This document shows, one piece after another, positions 7,665 through 10,993 of a DNA stretch of 10,993 nucleotides (positions are counted from its first letter, which is position 1; every line of letters starts with the position of its first letter). Both the position numbers and the translations under genes were made by a program. The notes below the pieces were generated by a model. It saw only the letters and a program-made list of their open reading frames with translations, did not search any database and was not told the DNA's origin. Location of the stretch: positions 1-10,993 of the forward strand of contig JALKBU010001448.1 in NCBI GenBank assembly GCA_023091735.1, written 5' to 3'. The stretch is from Trichomonas tenax. Lineage: Eukaryota > Parabasalia > Trichomonadida > Trichomonadidae.

Positions 7665-8755
7665 TCAAAAAAGTGCAATATTTATTTGTCACATTTTACG
7701 ATAATCTTTTGAATGGAAATAATCGTTCATATCAATAGCATAAAAAAGCATTGACTTCAATGTTAACTCTATAGTGATTTTATGATCTCATTACAATATT
7801 ACATCAACCTGTCTTATTGATTCAACACTATGCAATTAAGTCAATCAATATTATTTATTGTTGAATAATAGACACACATGAGAACGCTAGACACGGAACT
7901 CTGCCACACTTTTTCACTTTTTCGAAAAGCGTAGTAACATCATATTGATATCTCAATATTTCGGAACTGTTTGTCTATTCTTTGTAATATCATGATGAAA
8001 AATATTTTGTGAATTTTCCGCGGAAAAGTAACATCATTGGTTTCCTCTTTCATTATGATATTACATAAAGTAGTTAGGCTCGATTATCTTTGAGATATAG
8101 AATCAATTGGTTACATTTGATCATCATTATGATTTAAGATCGATCATTCACATTTTATCATTATTTCGAGATATCTTTCCTGCTTCAATTGCATTTGAAT
8201 TGAATTCACTCCAAATAGTTCAATATCTAAAATCTGAAGGCGCCATTGAATGAATTCTATGCTCGTTTAATGAGATTTGATTCCTATGAATATTTTTTAT
8301 CAGTAGGATATAAACAGACTACATAGATGACATATCATTTCGTTAATAGCTAAAAATCGCCCAAGTGTCTAGAAAATTAATGTTCTAACAAGCTACTTAG
8401 TGATTAACATAGATTTCTATATGTGGGAGAGAAAAATATATATTGAAAAGTGAATCCATAGAGATGTGCTGAAATATTCAGTAACTTTTTGCGAAACCGA
8501 TAATGAATAGATGATGAAAAATATATCTAATTATTTTGAATAAGTTTAGATTTTATTTAACTAAAGTCATTTTTTTAATCGATAAAATCATAAAAACTCA
8601 TCAATTTTAATTAGTATATATAATTTATCGCTTTCAAGACTTAAATACAATTTTTCAAATTGCAAATATTTATAATGTTTCTTTCTACTAAACTGTTTTA
8701 CCGCTTAAATGTCCAGGTCAAAATAAAATATAAATCAATAAACAAATGAATTTTA
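7665..8755. other. AT-rich intergenic region, no gene seen
   Basis: About 1.1 kb lies between the pseudogene start and the 3' end of the G-alpha gene. I find no convincing reading frame, tRNA or rRNA. Small features are a 14-bp perfect palindrome at 8014-8027, the string AGTAACATCAT at 7933-7943 and again about 93 bases on, a tandem CACTTTTT pair near 7907-7922, TAGACAC strings near 7869 and 7888, and a block at 8411-8494 that resembles 88-152. On the minus strand TAAAA follows the G-alpha stop directly and could be its poly(A) signal. Confidence 0.55.
8014..8027. repeat. 14-bp perfect palindrome TTTTCCGCGGAAAA
   Basis: The sequence is its own reverse complement and has a GC core in a very AT-rich area. 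A dimeric protein-binding site is one explanation. It lies about 350 bases upstream of the pseudogene start and 730 bases past the G-alpha stop, so no gene can be assigned to it. Confidence 0.5.
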
Positions 8756-9835
8756 TCAAACAAGTTTATGATCCGCCAGAATTTGTTGTGCAACTGTATT
8801 AATCATCTTAGAAATGGAACATTCATCCATAGCACATGTAAATATAGAAATGATTCTATCTCTTCTTTCAGGAGGAGCGACATTCAAAAATGTGTTTCGT
8901 AGGTGTTCAAGACATTCAGAAACATTCTTGATGGCACCTTTGAAATCAGGGAATGACTCAAGGAAACGCTCTGGATTCTTTTGAATCTTTGTCTCGAAGA
9001 GATCTTGTTTGTTAAAAACTAAAAATATCGGTAAGTTTTGAAGTACTGGCTTGTTAAGAATCATCTCCCAAATGCCTAACGAATCAGCAACACGGCTTGT
9101 GATTTTGTCTTCAAATAAAACTTGATCAAATTCAGAAAGCGCTTGGACAAAAATAACGTAATTAAGATGACTGAAGCATCCTTCCCAGTGCTTTCTTTCG
9201 TTCTTCTGGCCACCAATATCAACCAATTGAACTTTAACTTTTTCAATCAACATTTTTAAGTCAGAATTGCCTGTTGTTCGTATACGAGCCTTAAGTATAT
9301 CCAAATCTGATGGAATGTAGTTCTGTTCTGCAATCTGTCCGATTTTATTAAGAAAATAATAAAAATTTTCCGCTATTCCAACAGAATTTGATTCTGCATA
9401 GATTCTCTTCATAGAGGGGTCCTCCCAAACACGCTCAATTAGTGATGAAATCGAATGCTCAATTTCGTCAGTCACTTCTAAAGCTTTAATTTGGTCCATA
9501 GCATCATCCAATTCGTCCGGGTACGAATAAGTACTCTTTCTAAGGTCATCAATAAGTAATTGGAAATCCGAAATAATTGATACGTTAATAACATCCTTGA
9601 AGTGCTGTCTATCAGCGTTTGTAAAACCGCCGCAGTAGAGGCGCTTGAGTTGCCTCGCGATGGTTGATTTTCCCGATTCACCAGCTCCAAGCAATATTGC
9701 TTTGACATCTGGTTTATCGAAAGTTCCGCGCTCGAACTTGATATCGTTTTCGACAGGAGGAACGATCTTCTCGGGGGTTTCCGCGAGCGGTTCAGGAGCA
9801 ATTTTGCTTGATGGCTTGCTAACACCACAACCCAT
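8756..9835 (-). CDS. Heterotrimeric G-protein alpha subunit
   Basis: The 359-residue protein is a Ras-like GTPase with the helical insertion of G-alpha subunits. It starts MGCGVS, which predicts N-myristoylation at Gly2 and palmitoylation at Cys3, so it should sit on membranes. The nucleotide-binding motifs are all present: G1 GAGESGKST (50-58), switch I RIRTTG (184-189, catalytic Arg184, Mg2+ Thr187), G3 DIGGQ (206-210, catalytic Gln210), G4 NKQD (275-278) and G5 TCAM (333-336, where TCAT is usual). The helical domain lies at about 70-180. Both catalytic residues are kept, so it should hydrolyse GTP. The N-terminus (7-38) is rich in Pro and acidic residues instead of the usual long basic helix that docks on G-beta-gamma. 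The C-terminus (ADHKLV) has no Cys for pertussis-toxin-type ADP-ribosylation. The coupled receptor or regulator is unknown. The reading frame is intact and of normal family length. Confidence 0.95.
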   Translation of the reverse strand: MGCGVSKPSSKIAPEPLAETPEKIVPPVENDIKFERGTFDKPDVKAILLGAGESGKSTIARQLKRLYCGGFTNADRQHFKDVINVSIISDFQLLIDDLRKSTYSYPDELDDAMDQIKALEVTDEIEHSISSLIERVWEDPSMKRIYAESNSVGIAENFYYFLNKIGQIAEQNYIPSDLDILKARIRTTGNSDLKMLIEKVKVQLVDIGGQKNERKHWEGCFSHLNYVIFVQALSEFDQVLFEDKITSRVADSLGIWEMILNKPVLQNLPIFLVFNKQDLFETKIQKNPERFLESFPDFKGAIKNVSECLEHLRNTFLNVAPPERRDRIISIFTCAMDECSISKMINTVAQQILADHKLV

Positions 9836-9844
9836 ATTTTTTGA

Positions 9845-9878
9845 TTTTTTTTTCGTATTTTTTTTTTTTTTGGAATGA
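9845..9878 (-). promoter_or_regulatory. Poly(A)-rich leader and possible initiator of the G-alpha gene
   Basis: Read on the minus strand, TCATTCC begins at 9878 and fits the TCA-pyrimidine-T initiator core, giving a leader of about 41 bases if used. Between it and the ATG are runs of 14 A (9871-9858) and 9 A (9853-9845). The leader would be longer than the typical 5-20 bases, so the start-site call is weak. The A-runs are certain as sequence. Confidence 0.3.
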
Positions 9879-9934
9879 TAAATAGTGTTATATATGTAGT
9901 ACGCTTCTCATTTTCCATAGATTTTCAAGCCTGT

Positions 9935-9957
9935 TAGACACATGTGTCTAGACACAC
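9935..9957. promoter_or_regulatory. Overlapping palindromes built from three TAGACACA half-sites
   Basis: TAGACACATGTGTCTA (9935-9950) is a perfect 16-bp palindrome. It overlaps TGTGTCTAGACACA (9943-9956), a perfect 14-bp palindrome. The segment is therefore three half-sites in alternating orientation, about 100 bases upstream of the G-alpha ATG. It suits cooperative binding by a dimeric regulator, but no factor can be named. Confidence 0.4.
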
Positions 9958-9971
9958 ATATATATCTTTAT

Positions 9972-9998
9972 ATATCATGATGTCAGAAATATCATGAT
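9972..9998. repeat. Direct repeat ATATCATGAT, two copies
   Basis: ATATCATGAT occurs at 9972-9981 and 9989-9998, a 17-base spacing. Each copy contains the palindrome ATCATGAT. It lies 140-165 bases upstream of the G-alpha start. A third copy is found near 7987. It may be regulatory or chance in AT-rich DNA. Confidence 0.4.
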
Positions 9999-10115
9999 TA
10001 CGTGTCAAATTGACGACCTTCAAAATGAAATATAAAATGTGGATAAGCCAATCACACAATATTCATATTTGCATGTAAAATAATGCATGCTCATTGATAT
10101 TTTTATTGTTTAATA

Positions 10116-10228
10116 CCGCCTGGACCAAAATTTCCAAAAATCTAAATAAATTCTCGACCCATCAAAAACAGCCTGGCGCGAACATCGCCATTAAATTCTG
10201 GTGTGGGCGGACGCCTATCCCTTTTTTT
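10116..10228 (+). ncRNA. Candidate structured RNA ending in a T-run
   Basis: A GC-rich island in AT-rich DNA can fold on itself. CCGCCTGGACC (10116-10126) pairs with GGTGTGGGCGG (10200-10210) through nine Watson-Crick or wobble pairs flanking the one mismatch, plus a second G-U pair. Inside, GGCG (10175-10178) pairs with CGCC (10186-10189) around a 7-base loop. A run of seven T (10222-10228) follows, as at an RNA polymerase III terminator. I recognise no RNA family and no clear A or B box. It could instead be promoter DNA. The same island contains TGGCGCGAA, an E2F-like site. Confidence 0.25.
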
Positions 10229-10540
10229 GTTTTATCCCTTAAAAGGGCAAAAATGAATGTGTCTTTGTAAAGCAAGTTTTTGTGAGTGTCGGACACAATG
10301 AACAGACATATTGAATTTTTGAACTGTGTCGGGAGTTTACACAGACACACACAATTTTTTCGAATGTCGTTTTCTTCAATAATACGATTCTGTATCTATT
10401 ATAAATCATTTTTGCCGTGTTAAAATCGAAATTCATTCATTTTTTAGTGCAAAATTACAAAAGACACATAAATAATTAAATTTTCAAAACTAGACATTGT
10501 TCAAGACAATGGGGATGACAGGTCAGACACTTAACGTATA

Positions 10541-10621
10541 GATTTTAAGAAGCGTAACTCCTACGGATTGGAAAAGTGATATTTTTGCTTTGTCTTCGGG
10601 AAATATACGCTTCTTAAAATC
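10541..10621. repeat. 16-bp perfect inverted repeat bounding an 81-base segment
   Basis: GATTTTAAGAAGCGTA (10541-10556) is matched exactly by its reverse complement TACGCTTCTTAAAATC (10606-10621) across 49 bases. A perfect 16-bp match at this distance is very unlikely by chance. It could be the stem of a non-coding RNA or the terminal repeats of a tiny non-autonomous transposon. I see no clear target-site duplication at its edges. Confidence 0.65.
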
Positions 10622-10832
10622 ATTTATCTTCAGAATTATTTTGGGCTTTTTCAGTAAAATTTGAACTTAGCATAATATATACAGTAGAAAAAATCCGATA
10701 ATTTTTGTGTCACGTTTGTGATTTTTCTGAACTTTACGGCAAGGTTATAATTTTTAATGATATATTTGGTATCTATACCATATGCTGATTCTAAATTTCT
10801 ATTTATTTAATGCTAATAGGCACTTTTTCAGG

Positions 10833-10882
10833 GTGGGATTACTTCTTTAAGGAATATTTTTCCTTTAACGGTGTAGTCCCGC
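10833..10882. repeat. Long imperfect hairpin, about 50 bases
   Basis: GGGATTAC (10835-10842) pairs with GTAGTCCC (10873-10880) with one G-U pair, and AAGGAA (10849-10854) pairs with TTCCTT (10860-10865) around a 5-base loop. Wobble and T-A pairs between them make the stem almost continuous from 10833 to 10882. It could be a structured RNA element or a decayed palindrome; no family is recognised. Confidence 0.5.
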
Positions 10883-10993
10883 GACCTTCATAACTTTTTA
10901 TCTGATCAATATTTTTTCGATTTGAAAGTACTTTCATGTACATATTGATAGTTGTCTATCCAGTGGTGTAAGTGGCACAGTCTATATATCTAT

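Larger units (their letters stand above)
10229..10993. other. Intergenic region, no protein gene seen
   Basis: Two overlapping short open frames on the minus strand between 10162 and 10436 show no recognisable domain and look like chance. The stretch contains a CA-rich piece with GTGTCGGACAC (a dyad near 10286-10296) and ACACAGACACACACA, a small hairpin CATTGT/ACAATG (10495-10511), and the two larger inverted repeats listed separately. The right edge of the window may run into the promoter of a gene beyond it. Confidence 0.5.

Noticed and set aside
10162..10436. Two overlapping minus-strand open frames of about 60 codons
   Set aside because: No domain, no signal peptide and no promoter signal; they overlap each other in different frames and cover a CA-rich and structured stretch.
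1..10993. tRNA, rRNA, CRISPR array or an autonomous transposon
   Set aside because: I scanned for T-loop strings (GTTCRA), regular spaced repeats and transposase motifs; the few TTCGA strings lie in coding sequence or lack a cloverleaf, and nothing else was found.

Overview
The window looks like nuclear DNA of a parabasalid protist (a trichomonad such as Tritrichomonas or Trichomonas). It is strongly AT-rich, especially between genes. All the genes are intronless and start at ATG, and both strands are used without operon-like packing. One gene has a trichomonad-type initiator (TCATTTTTC) 11 bases before its ATG. One locus carries the DUF3447 plus ankyrin architecture that is hugely expanded in trichomonads. 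The exact species is not determined; Tritrichomonas foetus is my best guess from the style of the DUF3447 protein.

Layout. Bases 1-771 hold no gene. At 772-1884 (+) is a membrane-anchored S1/P1-type zinc nuclease with all nine zinc ligands. At 2229-2675 (-), convergent with it, is a four-EF-hand calmodulin-like protein. A gap of about 1 kb follows, with hairpins and a short repeat cluster. At 3736-4599 (+) is a Dsk2/ubiquilin-like UBL-STI1-UBA shuttle factor. Only 103 bases later, at 4703-6418 (+), is a basic, proline/lysine-rich orphan protein with a helical C-terminal region. At 6753-7664 (-) lies a DUF3447/ankyrin pseudogene broken by three frameshifts. After another gap of about 1 kb comes a heterotrimeric G-protein alpha subunit at 8756-9835 (-). 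The last 1.1 kb has no convincing ORF but holds three separate self-complementary segments that could be non-coding RNAs or small repeat elements.

The genes are not an obvious functional set. They are ordinary housekeeping and signalling genes: nucleic-acid scavenging at the surface, Ca2+ sensing, ubiquitin shuttling and G-protein signalling. I see no clear new defence or mobile system. The material most worth a second look is the structured non-coding DNA (3461-3520, 10116-10228, 10541-10621, 10833-10882), the three same-direction frameshifts in the pseudogene, the proline-rich N-terminus of the G-alpha, and the orphan protein with a duplicated Y-x-L-K-W motif.
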